Below, piece after piece: positions 13,451 through 24,639 of a stretch of DNA of 64,000 bases (positions are counted from its first letter, which is position 1; every line of letters begins with the position of its first letter). Where the stretch lies: assembly GCA_036971475.1 (NCBI GenBank), contig JBAIZL010000002.1, positions 349,942,582 to 350,006,581 of the forward strand, written 5' to 3'. Source of the stretch: Prosapia bicincta (Eukaryota > Arthropoda > Insecta > Hemiptera > Cercopidae). The notes beneath the pieces are model-generated. The model was not told the origin of the DNA and searched no databases. It saw nothing but the letters and a program-made list of their open reading frames with translations. Both the position numbers and the translations under genes were made by a program.

Positions 13451-14652
13451 AGGAATAAGGAAGGGTGGATGGGGTTATATAGGACTAAGGATATAGGGGA
13501 AGTGAGCAAAGCGTGAGCCAGATGGAACCCTGAAGTGGACCTAAAGTGATGTCCATTTTTAACCCTTTATGAGAGGAGGAATAAGGAAGGGTGGATGGGG
13601 TTATATAGGACTAAGGATATGGGGGAAGTGAGCAAAGCTTGAGCCAGGTAGCTCCCTGGAGTGGACCTAAAGTGGTGTCCATTCTTATAACCCTTTATGA
13701 GAGGAGGAATAAGGAAGGGTGGATGGGACTATATAGGACTAAGGATTTGGGGGAAGTGAGCAAAGCGTGAGCCAGGTAGCTCCCTGAAGTGGACCTAAAG
13801 TGGTGTCCATTCTTATAACCCTTTATGAGAGGAGGAATAAGGAAGGTTGGATGGGACTATAGAGGACTAAGGATATGGGGGAAGTGAGCAAAGCGTGAGC
13901 CAGATGGCACCCTGAAGTGTACCTAAAGTGGTGTCCATCGTTTTAACCCCTTATAAGAAGAGGAATAAAGAAGGGTGGATGGAGTTATATAGAACTAAGG
14001 ATATAGGGGAAGTGAGCAAAGCGTGAGCCAGATGGCACACTGAAGTGGACCTAAAGTGATGTCCATCCTTTTCACCCCTTATGAGAGGAGGAATAAGGAA
14101 GGGTGGATGGGGTTATATAGGACTAAGGATATGGGGGAAGTGAGCAAAGCGTGAGCCAGATGGCACCCTGAAGTGTACCTAAAGTGGTGTCCCTCCTTTT
14201 AACCCCTTATGAGAGGAGGAATAAGGAAGGGTGGATGGGGTTATATAGGACTAAGGAATAAGGGGAAGTGAGCAAAGCGTGAGCCAGATGGCGCCCTGAT
14301 GTGTACCTAAAGTGGTGTCCCTCCTTTTAACCCCTTATGAGAGGAGGAATAAGGAAGGGTGGATGGGACAATATAGGACTAAGGATATGGGGGAAGTGAG
14401 CAAAGCGTGAGCCAGATGGCACCCTGAAGTGTACCTAAAGTGATGTCCATCCTTTTAACCCTTTATGAGAGGAGGAATAAGGAAGGGTGGATGGGACTAT
14501 ATAGGACTAAGGATATGGGGGAAGTGAGCAAAGCGTGAGCCAGATGGCACCCTGAAGTGTACCTAAAGTGATGTCCATCGTTTTAACCCCTTATGAGAGG
14601 AGGAATAAGGAAGGGTGGATGGGACTATATAGGACTAAGGATATAGGGGAAA
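13451..14652. repeat. 128 bp satellite array, nine full copies plus a partial one
   Basis: The start AGGAATAAGG recurs at 13,451, 13,577, 13,705, 13,833, 13,961, 14,089, 14,217, 14,345, 14,473 and 14,601: an exact 128 bp spacing after a first unit of 126 bp. Each unit carries GAAGGGTGGATGG, GACTAAGGATAT, GTGAGCAAAGCGTGAGCCA, a GTGTCCAT segment and TTAACCCCTTATGAGAGG. The array is much richer in GC than its surroundings and stops abruptly in the tenth unit. Copies differ by a few shared substitutions, as in a locally homogenised array. No open frame runs through it. Confidence 0.96.
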
Positions 14653-15523
14653 CTTTTAAAACTAAACGCTCCAATTAGGAATTTGGTCACTGTTTTAAAG
14701 AACTTTATTAGCTATTGTACTTTTTAGATATCAGAATTGTATGGTAATGTAAATGCAGCAAAGCCTAATGGTGCTGTAATTATCACCCATGAAAATTGTT
14801 TCGAATTGATCAATTATATCAGAATAATAGAGTGATTGAGTCATTTTAAATAGACAAAGCCTTGAAATTTCTAATTACACATGGTTATGTTTAGGCCAAT
14901 TTCCTTTGTATCAATTATACACTCCTAAAACTTTGGCAATTATTTCTATAAATAATCGATACTGACAAAATCAATTTCACCTGGTTAATTAAGAGTCTTC
15001 AGGTACTCGAAAAAATAAGACTTGTTGACGGCGACCCAAAAATTTAAATGTTTTGAAAATAGAGAAATATCACTTTATAATAAGTATAAAACTTGTTAAA
15101 ATCGCTTTAAAAAAAATTTATGTGTTTTAATATCTTAGAACATAGCTGTTAAAGTATCACTTTAGGATGGATTTCGTTAATAAAAATATTAATACACTAG
15201 CGCCTGTTTAAAAATGTCACTTTATATGTTAATTCGACCAATTTTATAGCAATTGACATTGGTAAGGATTATGGAACGGGCGTACACAGTTATAATAGCG
15301 TATTATTTAACCGTATTATCTAATAAAAGCAATTGTATAGAGATGGTTCAAGCAATCACTCAGTTTTACAACTTTTAGCCTTTAAAATCATTATCCTGTG
15401 TATGCAAAATCTTATCTTGAAGTACGTCTATGGTACGACCGAAAAATAAATAAAAATGTCACCCCTATATCTCTCATAGTTTCGACTCTACGTTTATTCT
15501 CAGTCCGTCACTCAGGACAACGA

Positions 15524-15525
<2 letters not shown>
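14653..15525. other. No gene seen
   Basis: AT-rich sequence between the satellite and the (TA)n tract that borders the LTR element. No recognisable coding or RNA feature. Confidence 0.5.
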
Positions 15526-15526
<1 letters not shown>

Positions 15527-15590
<64 letters not shown>

Positions 15591-15612
15591 TTATTTATAT
15601 ATGTATGTATGT
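15527..15612. repeat. (TA)n microsatellite at the left edge of the LTR element
   Basis: About 58 bp of TA, then TTTA and TATG repeats, directly touching the end of the left LTR. It matches the (TA)n at 23,107-23,232 on the other side of the same element. Confidence 0.93.
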
Positions 15613-16433
15613 ATTATAACCTAAGTTATTTTAAAATATAACTTTTCTTATAGGTCATATATTTAATTACCTTAACAATCTTTTGCCTCACCTTCAGGAT
15701 TCTAATTACACCAATATCAATTTTAACATAACTTGCATTTATTCTTGACACTTAATTAACACACATTATACCCATTGGTACAATTACAAAAAAGAGCAAT
15801 GGTGGACTCTTGAGGCTTTAGGTTATTACAATAAAGTTTAAAATGACAGTGTTAATTTCTCTTTCTCTGGAGTCGCTATTATGGATCTTTTTTATAAATT
15901 AGAACATGGTGAAAAAATTAGATTATTATTTTATACTAAAGAATTTAAAAAGGTTCTGAATTTACGGTTTTTAAAGTTCTGTTGGCTAATTTTAATGAAA
16001 TAAAAAAAAGAGTACAATAAGAGTTTTTTTTGTACTAATTGTTTGTCGATTCCTTGGTTCTTAAACGTTGATACTGCTTCGAGGAACTTTCACATAACTC
16101 TTTTAATATTCCTAATTCTTTATTAATTTACTTACATCGCACTTTTACCTTTTAAATTATACAAATATAAAAAAATACATTTCCCTTAGCTTTACTAACA
16201 AATTTTAAACATAATTAACATTACTGAAACTTGTTCTCCCCCCCCCCAATACTTATGCCCTATTCTGACGTTCTTCCAAGACTTCCCGATCACTTTCTTT
16301 TTCAACCCATCGTTACCTCCCCCCCTTACTTATTTTCAGTTAATTTGGTTATTCTCATAACCATCTACAAAGACCTTGCCGCAAAGGTACGTTATTATAA
16401 CCCAGGTAATTTGGGATCCTATCTTAAAATAGT

Positions 16434-19400
16434 ACTTAGTTTACATTATCCAACGCCCGTCTGTGGTAGTCGGGCGATTTGACGCCGAGCCTCCCAGTAC
16501 CGAGCAGTGATGTCGTCAAGAGCATGGTTTAGTTTTGGGCAGGTGAGCAGGTGACTTGCCACCATAATTTCCGTGGAGCAGAGTGGATACACGTTCGATT
16601 CGGCTATGCCAAGCCGGTGTAGGTGAGCCTGCAGATAGTCGTGATCGGATTCCAGGCGGAACCTTGCAACAGCTTCACTTCTCTCCAGATGACCAGGTAG
16701 GTGGCCTGGGATCGCTAAGTTTGCCCATATTTTTCCCATGGATGCGTTTCTTAGTAGGTTCTTAGTGAGCCTGTAATGGTAGAGTCAATTTGGGATTTTC
16801 CTGCTTTAAGGGTTTGGAGAGATTCAGGTTGCTCCATCTCTGTTCCTTTTTTGGCCATTTCATCCGCCATTTCGTTTCTTGGAAGGCCCACGTGGCTGGG
16901 GACCCACTGCAGGCTGACGTTCCAGCGCCTGCTAATAAGGTTGGCTAATTTCTTGCGGCAGTTCGAGGTATTCAGGCTTTCAGTGGGTTTGTTGTTGCTG
17001 AGGGCAGAGATTGCAGCCTGTGAGTCTATAAGAAATACAACACTGCTTGGTTGTACGTTTAGCACCTCCATACTATTGGCCGGCTCAGTGACGGCACATA
17101 TTTCTCCTTCGAAGTTATTAGAGTTCCTGCCAACAGCTGAAGATTGCTGGAAAAACCTGCAGTAGGATCCTGTCCCAGCAGAATTAGTTTCAGGTATGTA
17201 AGAACCGTCTGTATAGACATGAAGCCACTCGTTACTCGGATAAAGATTATGAATGGTTTCGAGATCGTTTTTCCTTAGTTCTGTTGGGTTGGTCTCCTTT
17301 TTACTGCTTAACAGGTTCAGCAGTTGAAGGTTTACTTTTGGCAGAGCGTCGACTACCTCAGTGAAACTTTGTAGTGGTGCTGGGCTCGGGGTGGAGATGT
17401 TATACTTCGCTCTTAGTGCTTCGGCGTGCACTAAGGGGGTGTTTTGTGTTTTCAACCTCTGAGCTGCTGATCTGTACCTACTCCAGTGACTGGAGTCTAT
17501 TCGCCTAACTCTTTCCCAAAATTTTAAAGTGATTTTTCCCTTCTGGATTTCAGGGGTTTTATATCTGCTTGTAACTGCATCGCCACTATGGGGATGGATT
17601 TGGCACCTCCAGTGATCGTCCTTAGGGCATTGTTTTGGACTACGTCATATTTACATAAGAGTACTGTTAGAGGAGAGAGACACAACTTCGCTCCCATACT
17701 CCATCACTGGACGAACGTATGTTTTGTAGGCCGTGTTTAGGACATTTTGTGTTGACGTGGTTGACATCAATCGCTTCAGTAGATTGTTGCGCTTTTGTGC
17801 TTTTTCAGCCGTAGATGTTACATGGCTGTTGTAGGAAAGCCTGGTATCTAGTATAATGCCGAGATTCCTCGATTGAGTTGTTTGCTGGATGTTTGTGCCC
17901 CTGTGTTGGACCTGAAATGTGCCTGGTTTAGTTGAGAGTGTAAATAGTTGGGCAGAGGTTTTCTACACACTAACCTCACTTTTGTTTTGATTTGACCATT
18001 TTTCTAGGCTGAGTGCGGAGTTAGTTGCATCTTGGAGGTGTTGTATGCCGCTGCCTGTCGCCCATAATACCACATCGTCAGCAAAAGAGAGACACTGCAT
18101 TCCCAAAATTGATTCAATAGCCTGCTGAAGGTCGTTTATCATAACATTGAATAATAAACAGCTAAGCACCGCTCCCTGGGGAAGACCCTGTCGTAGTTGG
18201 CGGTAAGAAGATGTACTGCTTTGAAACTTGCGCCTGATAAAGCGGTGACATAAGAAGCTTTTAATCCACCTGAGCATGTTACCGGTCACTCCCTCACGTT
18301 TCAGCTTGTGTAGGAGCAAATGCCGCCAGATTTTGTCATATGCTGCTTTGAAATCAACGAAAACAGCGAGGGTTCATTGTTTATGGTTAAACCCATCCTT
18401 GACCACTTGTGTAAACTTGACGATTTGGTCTGTAGTGGATCTGTATTTCCGGAAGCCAGCTTGGTTGTCGCTTATTGCTTCGTTGGTTTTCAGAAACTCG
18501 CGCAGTCTGCGTTCGATCATTTTTTTTTCTGCCACCTTGCAACTTACACTGGTGAGAGAGATGGGCTGGTAACTAGACAGCAGATTCGTAGCTTTCCTCT
18601 GTTTTAACAGTGTTATTATCTCGGCTTTCCTCCATTGATAGGGGACTATGGTCTTCCATGTGAGATTAATCAGTTTGAGAAATGTTTGTTTTGTGGTTTC
18701 TCCTAGGTGGCGAACAAAATCGGGGAATATACCGTCAGTTCCCTCAGATTTGCCATTCTTCAAGCAAGCTATAGCTAGCTCAAGGTCTTGAAGTGTAAAG
18801 GGGTTGTCAAATAAAGGGTGGTCGTTTTCTGCAGCTGTTTCTACCATGATACTCTTCCTCTCTTCTGATGTAACATGCAGCCTGCTGACAGCATCATAGT
18901 GTTCGCATAAAGCTTTGGCTATTTGGTCTGGTTTTGTGAGCATTCTACCACCTGTGGCTTTGTCATTAATCGGTTCCGATTGATGGCTTGATTTCTCGTT
19001 ATTGAAGCTGGAGATGAATCTGTGTGCCTTGCTACCTTCTTTACGGAAATCTAGCTTAGATATGAAGGTTCTGTAAGCTGTTCTTTTGGCTTGTACTACG
19101 GCTTGATGAGATTAGCTTGACGTTTTCTCAAGTCAACGCAGTCAATCATTGGTGGTTTCCGGATTTCGCCTAGCAATGTTTCTCTTTGCTTTTAAATCGG
19201 TGAGGGATTTGATCCAAAAGGGTTTGTACTTTTTGGCTTGCCCTCTCGGAATACTCGCCTTGGCGGCAGTCAGAATCATTTCTACAAAACATTCAGTGGA
19301 TTTGTCGGGATTGGTGTCAACTATGCTGTCCTTCAGAAGTGCATCAGTTAGCTCCTTTAAAAGATCCCAGTTCGCTTTTTTTAAATTCCAACGAGTAAGC

Positions 19401-20251
19401 TTAGGTCTGGTTTGTGGTTGTCGCTTTTTGCTTTTAATTTTTAAGCATAACGTGCGGTGCCCGCACCCATCCATGGCATCGTCAAGAAATATGAACGCTC
19501 TTGCCATTTGGTTTTGCGTGGACTAGGGCAAGATCGGGAGTGCTTGAGTGCCCGGCAAAGGAAAGAAATGTTGGCTGGGTTAGGAGATGAGTAAGGTTTA
19601 TATTGTAGATCAGGTTTTCTATACTTCTCCCAGCTAAATTTGCAGTACTATATTCCCACCGGCTGGAGCGGGCATTGAAATCGCCAATCACCAGAGTGAT
19701 TGGGTGTCGAACCAGATCTGAGATGAAGTCAACATCGGAGTATTGTTAGGTGGGTTAAATAATCCTATTATTTTGTAGTGGGTTCCTTTAGACCAAACAT
19801 CGATAGATGCAGCTTCAAGTTTATTATTATTAGTCATTTCACGCAATACGGTAAACGTGCTAGGTAGTCTGTGGTTAACACCATAAATAATTCCAGAGGC
19901 ATAATTTTTAAAATATAGTTAGAAAAGTTTGTCATTTTATAAAAACTTGGTGAATCCGTAGAGGCACTAGCTTCGACAATAATAAAAATATCAACGTCAG
20001 TTTTTGAAATTAGAGTTTTGAACTCAGTAAATTTGGGATGATTTAATTCTCCCGCGTTCCAAAATATAATAAGAAAGTCGTCGTTAGCTTAGTGGCCCTA
20101 AAAAGGGCCGTCGGTATTCATTCTTCCAATTGTCGTTCTTGTAGCGATCATTTAGCTCGATTGGAGATGGTTGGCTCTACATCGGCGTTCGTCGTAGCAG
20201 ATTTAGCGTTACTCAGGGTACACCACGAGGAGGACTGCTACATTGTACCCC
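16434..20251 (-). mobile_element. Non-LTR retrotransposon with endonuclease, RT and RNase H, inserted in an LTR
   Basis: This 3.8 kb element is flanked by TCTTAAAATAGT at 16,422-16,433 and 20,252-20,263, a 12 bp target-site duplication. It holds one ORF2-like coding region running from right to left: endonuclease, reverse transcriptase, RNase H and a terminal Cys/His motif. RNase H places it near the I group of the non-LTR elements. No ORF1 (gag-like) is present, so the copy is probably 5'-truncated. Its 3' end lacks the (ATGA)n tail seen in the short copies at 0.6-1.1 kb. Confidence 0.88.
16446..20130 (-). pseudogene. ORF2-like polyprotein: AP endonuclease, reverse transcriptase, RNase H, Cys/His tail
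   Basis: It would nick target DNA and reverse-transcribe element RNA. From the N-terminus: an endonuclease start near 20,060 (FLIIFWNAGELNHPKF) and its core at 19,691-19,640 (IGDFNARSSRWE); a linker region at 19,507-19,142; RT at 18,943-17,963 with SYQPISLTSVSCKV, DNQAGFRKYRSTTDQIVKF, LPQGAVLSCLLFN and the catalytic FADD near 18,080; RNase H at 17,455-16,751 with all four acidic residues in place (YTDGS, FEGEIC, LIDSQAA, NEMADEMAK); and a tail at 16,739-16,446 with HLLTCPKL and YWEARRQI. The usual CPLC of the tail reads YPLC, so one Cys is lost. Several frameshifts and stops separate the pieces. Its composition is clearly richer in GC than the flanks. Confidence 0.88.
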
Positions 20252-20446
20252 TCTTAAAATAGTTAAACACTTCTTTTGTTAAAGATTCCCCAGCCCCTTT
20301 ATGACTACTTCGAAATAGAACATTGGTTAACCTGCTCCGTAATTTTAGGAACTATCTTTGTCGCTTTGGCTTAATATTTCTTCTGACTATTTTTGCTTTT
20401 TGGAAATAAGCTGAATTTATTTTTTAGCTTCAAACGTTATGTTATA

Positions 20447-22113
20447 GAGTACCCAGAATTTTAGGATTAATTTTATTTGATTTCATAAATTTAAATTTTA
20501 CAATGTTTACCTAACAGGACATCAAAGAACAATGTGTTTTACAATTTTTACACCCAATCTTAAGTTTACTAATACATTTTATTCATACTATAATTAATTA
20601 CTTCCTATATCTTAAACTCATTTCACTTAACACCTTTTACATAAATACAAAGTTACATCATACAAATTAATAATCCTTCTTTAAAAATAAGTTAGTTAGA
20701 AATTTATTATGCATATTACTTGTTTAAATAAATAATAATTGTATAATTTCCTAAATTAAATTTCCCTTTTGGCAGTTTATTAAATTTAAGTTCGTTAACG
20801 CATATTAATTTTTATTTTTTTATTTGTATCACAATATTATTATTTTTATAAATCAAAGAGGTATTAAATGGGTCTTGTCAATTTTTCAAGTGATCAACAT
20901 AAGCGTCGCATTGTCCTTGACTATTGCCGGTGTTTTCCTCTCTCAAATGAGGTATTTTCGTTTATAAGGTAAAAGTGACCTGGTTCTGATGGTTGTTCCT
21001 TAATTACACTTGGCTGGTTTGGTTTCTTCACAACCAAACCCTTGTGCCTCTAGTGAAGGGTTTATCCTTTATCCCTCTAGTGGTTAAAGTTGCTGCAACA
21101 TTTAGGTCAAAAACTTGTGCCACTTTCTTAATTACCAATACAGCTGGTATTTTAGGTGATAAATCTTGGAAAAACAATATTTTTTTCACGTAATCTAACA
21201 TGTTGACCTGTCCCTTTCGAATTGCTACTGAAGTTAATTATTTGTGTTTTGCTTAAGGTGGTAGTCTAACTGTTTCAACTTAAGGTTGTCAGTAATAAAT
21301 TGTCCCATGTTAATTTTGAGGGTGTTTAAATCTTCCGCTTGTTTTTGTTGTCGATCTTCGCAAATTATTTCCATGTCCCCTAATTTAGTTTGTGTTGTAT
21401 CAATTTTATTGTTTAATTCTAAGCTTTCATCATTGCATTCTTCCTTATCCTTAACTAATACATCATTAATGTCTTATTTAAATTCTTCATTATTCCTAAC
21501 TAATTTATCATTACTTTCCTCAATTTTTTCTTTGATATCGCTTTCTTTATTATTTATTTTATCTAATTTGTCATTAATTTTATCTAATTTACTATTTGAA
21601 GTTTTCTTTAAACCTTGTGTAGTTTGATCAGTTTTTGCACTTCAGAATTGCATTAACTGTAGCATATCTAATCCGGTTACACTAGCCCCTATATTTGTCT
21701 ATGTCCCCACACTCAAATTTTGTTAATCTACTAGCGAATTTTTCCTTACATCCTCTATCATTTTCACTAAGTCTGCTGTGTTTGATGTTTGCCCTAATTG
21801 TTTAATTTTGTTATTATCCTCCATTATATTAATTTTTTTTAAACTTCTTCTACTTGGAATACAGTTTCCAACTAGCTCTTTTACATTTTCATTCCTATAC
21901 CTAATTATTTTTTATGATTTAAAGTCACACCTCTAATAAAATTCACTACAGACTTATTTACGTTCTCATTTTTTTATGAAATTACCTTAATTAACACGTT
22001 TACTTAAGGCAACAGACTGATAAATTTATTTAATAATTTATGACTAACTTTTTAAAATTTATTTATTTATATTCACCACATTCTATTTAACACTGGCTAC
22101 ATGTTGGGCACCA
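20447..22113 (-). pseudogene. Internal region of the LTR retrotransposon: primer-binding site and gag-like coiled coil
   Basis: On the minus strand the internal region starts with TGGTGCCCAACATGT (22,113-22,099), directly next to the 5' LTR. This is the place and sequence type of a tRNA primer-binding site in arthropod Ty3/gypsy-like elements. A degenerate reading frame follows from about 21,820: MEDNNKIKQLGQTSNTADL, then a coiled-coil-like segment near 21,620-21,250 (SKLDKINDKLDKINNKE; later KQAEDLNTLKINMGQF). Stops interrupt it. No protease, RT or integrase is present in only 1.7 kb, so the copy is internally deleted or non-autonomous. Calling the coiled coil gag rests on its position and is an inference. 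Confidence 0.65.
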
Positions 22114-23106
22114 AATTATATAACCTAATTTATTTTAAAATATAACTTTTCTTTTAGGTCATATATTTAATTACCTTAACAATCTTTTGTCTCACCTTCA
22201 GGATTCTAATTAACACCAATACCAATTTTAACATAACTTTCATTTATTCTTGACACTTAATTAACACACATTATACCCATTGTTCTTAATACTATTTGTG
22301 ACAAGATTGATTTCTTAATTAATATTACATTTACAAAAAAAAGCAATGGTGGACTCTTGAAGCTTTAGGTTATTACAATAAAGTTTAAAATGACAGTGTT
22401 AATTTCTCTTACTCTGGAGTCGTTATTATGGATCTTTTTTATAAATTAGAACTTGGTGAAAGAAACTAGATTAAATTTGTATACTAAAGAATTTAAAAAG
22501 GTTCTGAATTTACGGTTTTTAAAGTTCTGCTGGCTAATTTCAATGAAATAAAAAAAAACAGTACTTATTGTTTGTCGATGATATCTTGACCGTTGATACT
22601 GCTTCGATGCACTTTCTCATAATTCTTTTAATTTTCTTAATTCTTTATTAATTTACTTACGTCGCACCTTTACCTTTTAAATTATACAAATACAAAAATT
22701 TACATTTCCCTTAATTTTACTAAAACATTTTAACCTTAATTAACATTACTGACACTTGCCCCCCCCCAATAAATCTGCCGTCTTCTGACTTTCTTCCAAG
22801 ACTCCCCGATCACTTTCATTTTCAACCCCGCGTTATCTCTCCCCCTTACTTATTTTCAGTTAATTTGTTATTTTCATAACCATCTACAAAGTCCTTGCCG
22901 CAACGGTACATTATTATAACCCTTCTTTTGTTAAAGATTCCACAGCCCCTCTCTGACTACTTCGCAATAGAACAATGGTTAACCTGGTCCGTAATTTTAG
23001 GAACTATCTTTATCGCTTTGGCTTAATATTTCTTCCGACTATTTTTTTTTTGTTGGAAATTAGCTGAATTTATTCCTTAGCCTCAAACCTCAAACGTTAT
23101 GTTATA
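22114..23106 (-). mobile_element. 5' LTR of the LTR retrotransposon
   Basis: This copy is continuous, about 990 bp, and aligns along its length with the split copy at 15,613-20,446. It lies between the primer-binding site (22,099-22,113) and a (TA)n tract. The terminal bases do not read as a clean TG...CA, so the exact ends are approximate. A poly-C tract lies near 22,757. Confidence 0.85.
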
Positions 23107-23232
<126 letters not shown>

Positions 23233-23680
23233 GCCCCTATATATACAGTTTGAAGAAGACAAAATATAAAAGATATAGCCTATTATTAAATAGGCTCTAA
23301 TACATAATAAAAAAAGGTTTATGAACAAAAAGTATATAATACAGTATATAATAAGTATATAATAAAGTAAAGTCACTATAATTCGAGGTAGATGGGACCT
23401 AGACCTCCTCCGATTACAAGGAAATAACTTCCTGTACATTAGAAAAAACAAAAATTTTGATGAATCCTAATACTATAATAGGGAATGCACAAAGTACGTT
23501 AATGGAACTTTATTTATTACAATACTTACATAAACTCATGTGGCTTTGAAGTACATTGTTCATCACAGCTGCTAAATGTTTTTGAAAAATGTTGTCATGT
23601 GTCTTCTGCGCTTGCTTATCAGATCGTCTTCGTGCTAAGGTGTCTTATCAGAAGCACATCTGTTAGTGTGGTGTCTGTTG
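23233..23680. other. No gene seen
   Basis: AT-rich sequence without recognisable coding or repeat structure. Confidence 0.5.
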
Positions 23681-23689
23681 TTTCATAGA

Positions 23690-24285
23690 GCGTAGTGCAG
23701 TTTCCAAGGCGGTGTTCCTTCACCCTTTATGTACTGTCTCGGTAGAACCTTCATCTTCTTCCTCGTCATCACTGCCTTCAGTAGTTTCTTGTAATAACCA
23801 TACATTCTGTTATCTTAAACTGTCCACATCGGAATTTTCACAACCTGAAAGTTTGTTGATAAAAAGAAATCTGTTTCTTCTTGTGGATCAATAACAAACT
23901 CAACAGTTTCATTATGACTCAGTTTCTACGACTTTCTCGATGTCTCTTTTTTTTTATTTTCTCCATGATTTGCTACCCAGTACACAGCTCCATTAGCAGA
24001 TTTTTTTTTAAAGAAACTTTACAATGCTTTCTTCCTCTTCAGTCGCTTTCAAGAAACATTGTAAAAGGTAACGTCTGTATTTCCTCCATACATTCCATAC
24101 ATTTCACGCTGATCCAGCCACTGGTTTAGGCCTATAACATAAAGCGCGAATATCATCAGAGCACAGTTAATCGGGGTGCATTGTCTAACAGTAATATAAA
24201 CTTCCGAGGAAAATTCTGTACTTTTAAAAACTCTTCAGTTTCAGGCACAAATTCATTAAAACACCCTCTTTGAATAAAGTTGATT
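23690..24285 (-). pseudogene. Pogo/Tigger/Jerky-type DDE transposase remnant
   Basis: On the minus strand from about 24,285 the frame reads CFNEFVPETEEFLKVQNF and then PRKFILLLDNAPRLTVL. This matches the DDE_1 pattern 'W..F.P.v..yl....lp.k.LLLLDNA' that carries the second catalytic Asp. Downstream, near 24,010-23,960, SANGAVYWVANHGE fits the C-terminal helical segment of the same family ('.d.vYWva.aW'), followed by an acidic stretch (FVIDPQEETDFF). Several stops and a frameshift are present and the N-terminal DNA-binding part is missing. It is a relic; family assignment is moderate. Confidence 0.55.
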
Positions 24286-24329
24286 CATGTAATCATCTTG
24301 AATTCACTGATTAAACTATAATTAAAAAT

Positions 24330-24583
24330 TAACTTAACTAAGTGAATAGGGCTTACTTGCTGACGCGTTTCGAAACAATTGTTCCTTTTACGAAGGAAAG
24401 CCTCTACTCACCCACGCATCATAATATCAAATTCAATACAAATGAATTAACAATATTAAAAAAAAGGACTAAATTATAACCTACACCCCAATAAATACAT
24501 CCACAAACACATGTCTAACCTCCTTTTGGACACTGGATTAGCAATTCAAAACACAGCTCCTACACACCATGAATATACTCTAA
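24330..24583 (+). mobile_element. 5' end of a Penelope-like element, cut off by the Helitron
   Basis: The first ~80 bp (ACTTAACTAAGTGAATA, TGACGCGTTTCGAAACA, GTTCCTTTTACG) are an inverted match to the 3' end of the PLE at 27,970-28,050. A degenerate reading frame follows with the typical PLE N-terminal block: ELTILKKRTKL, then PTP, then SNLLLDTGLAIQNTAP. Homology stops at 24,583, exactly where the Helitron 3' end begins. CTGACG...CGAAAC here resembles the core of the hammerhead ribozymes found in PLE ends, but one core position does not fit. Confidence 0.7.
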
Positions 24584-24639
24584 CCAGGGGCTTGTAGGGG
24601 TAAATGCCCCTATTCTTATTAAAACGAATTGTAAACTTT

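Larger units (their letters stand above)
15613..20446 (-). mobile_element. 3' LTR of an LTR retrotransposon, split by a non-LTR insertion
   Basis: 15,613-16,421 and 20,264-20,446 together match the intact LTR at 22,114-23,106 in the same order: the AACCTAA(G/T)TTATTTTAAAATAT start, a poly-C tract near 16,240, TTGCCGCAA(A/C)GGTAC, TTCTTTTGTTAAAGATTCC and the CAAACGTTATGTTATA end. The middle (16,434-20,251) is a non-LTR element. Relative to the other LTR this copy lacks about 50 bp near 15,780 and has about 37 extra bp around the insertion point. Both LTRs diverge by many substitutions, so the element is old. Orientation follows from the primer-binding site beside the other LTR. Confidence 0.85.

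Noticed and set aside
13451..14652. CRISPR array
   Set aside because: Units are contiguous 128 bp repeats with no unique spacers, and the sequence is eukaryotic.
16583..19526. Plus-strand open frames across the non-LTR element
   Set aside because: They are antisense shadows of the minus-strand polyprotein.
21286..21627. 113-residue Leu/Ser-rich plus-strand open frame
   Set aside because: It is the antisense of the minus-strand coiled-coil reading in the LTR element.
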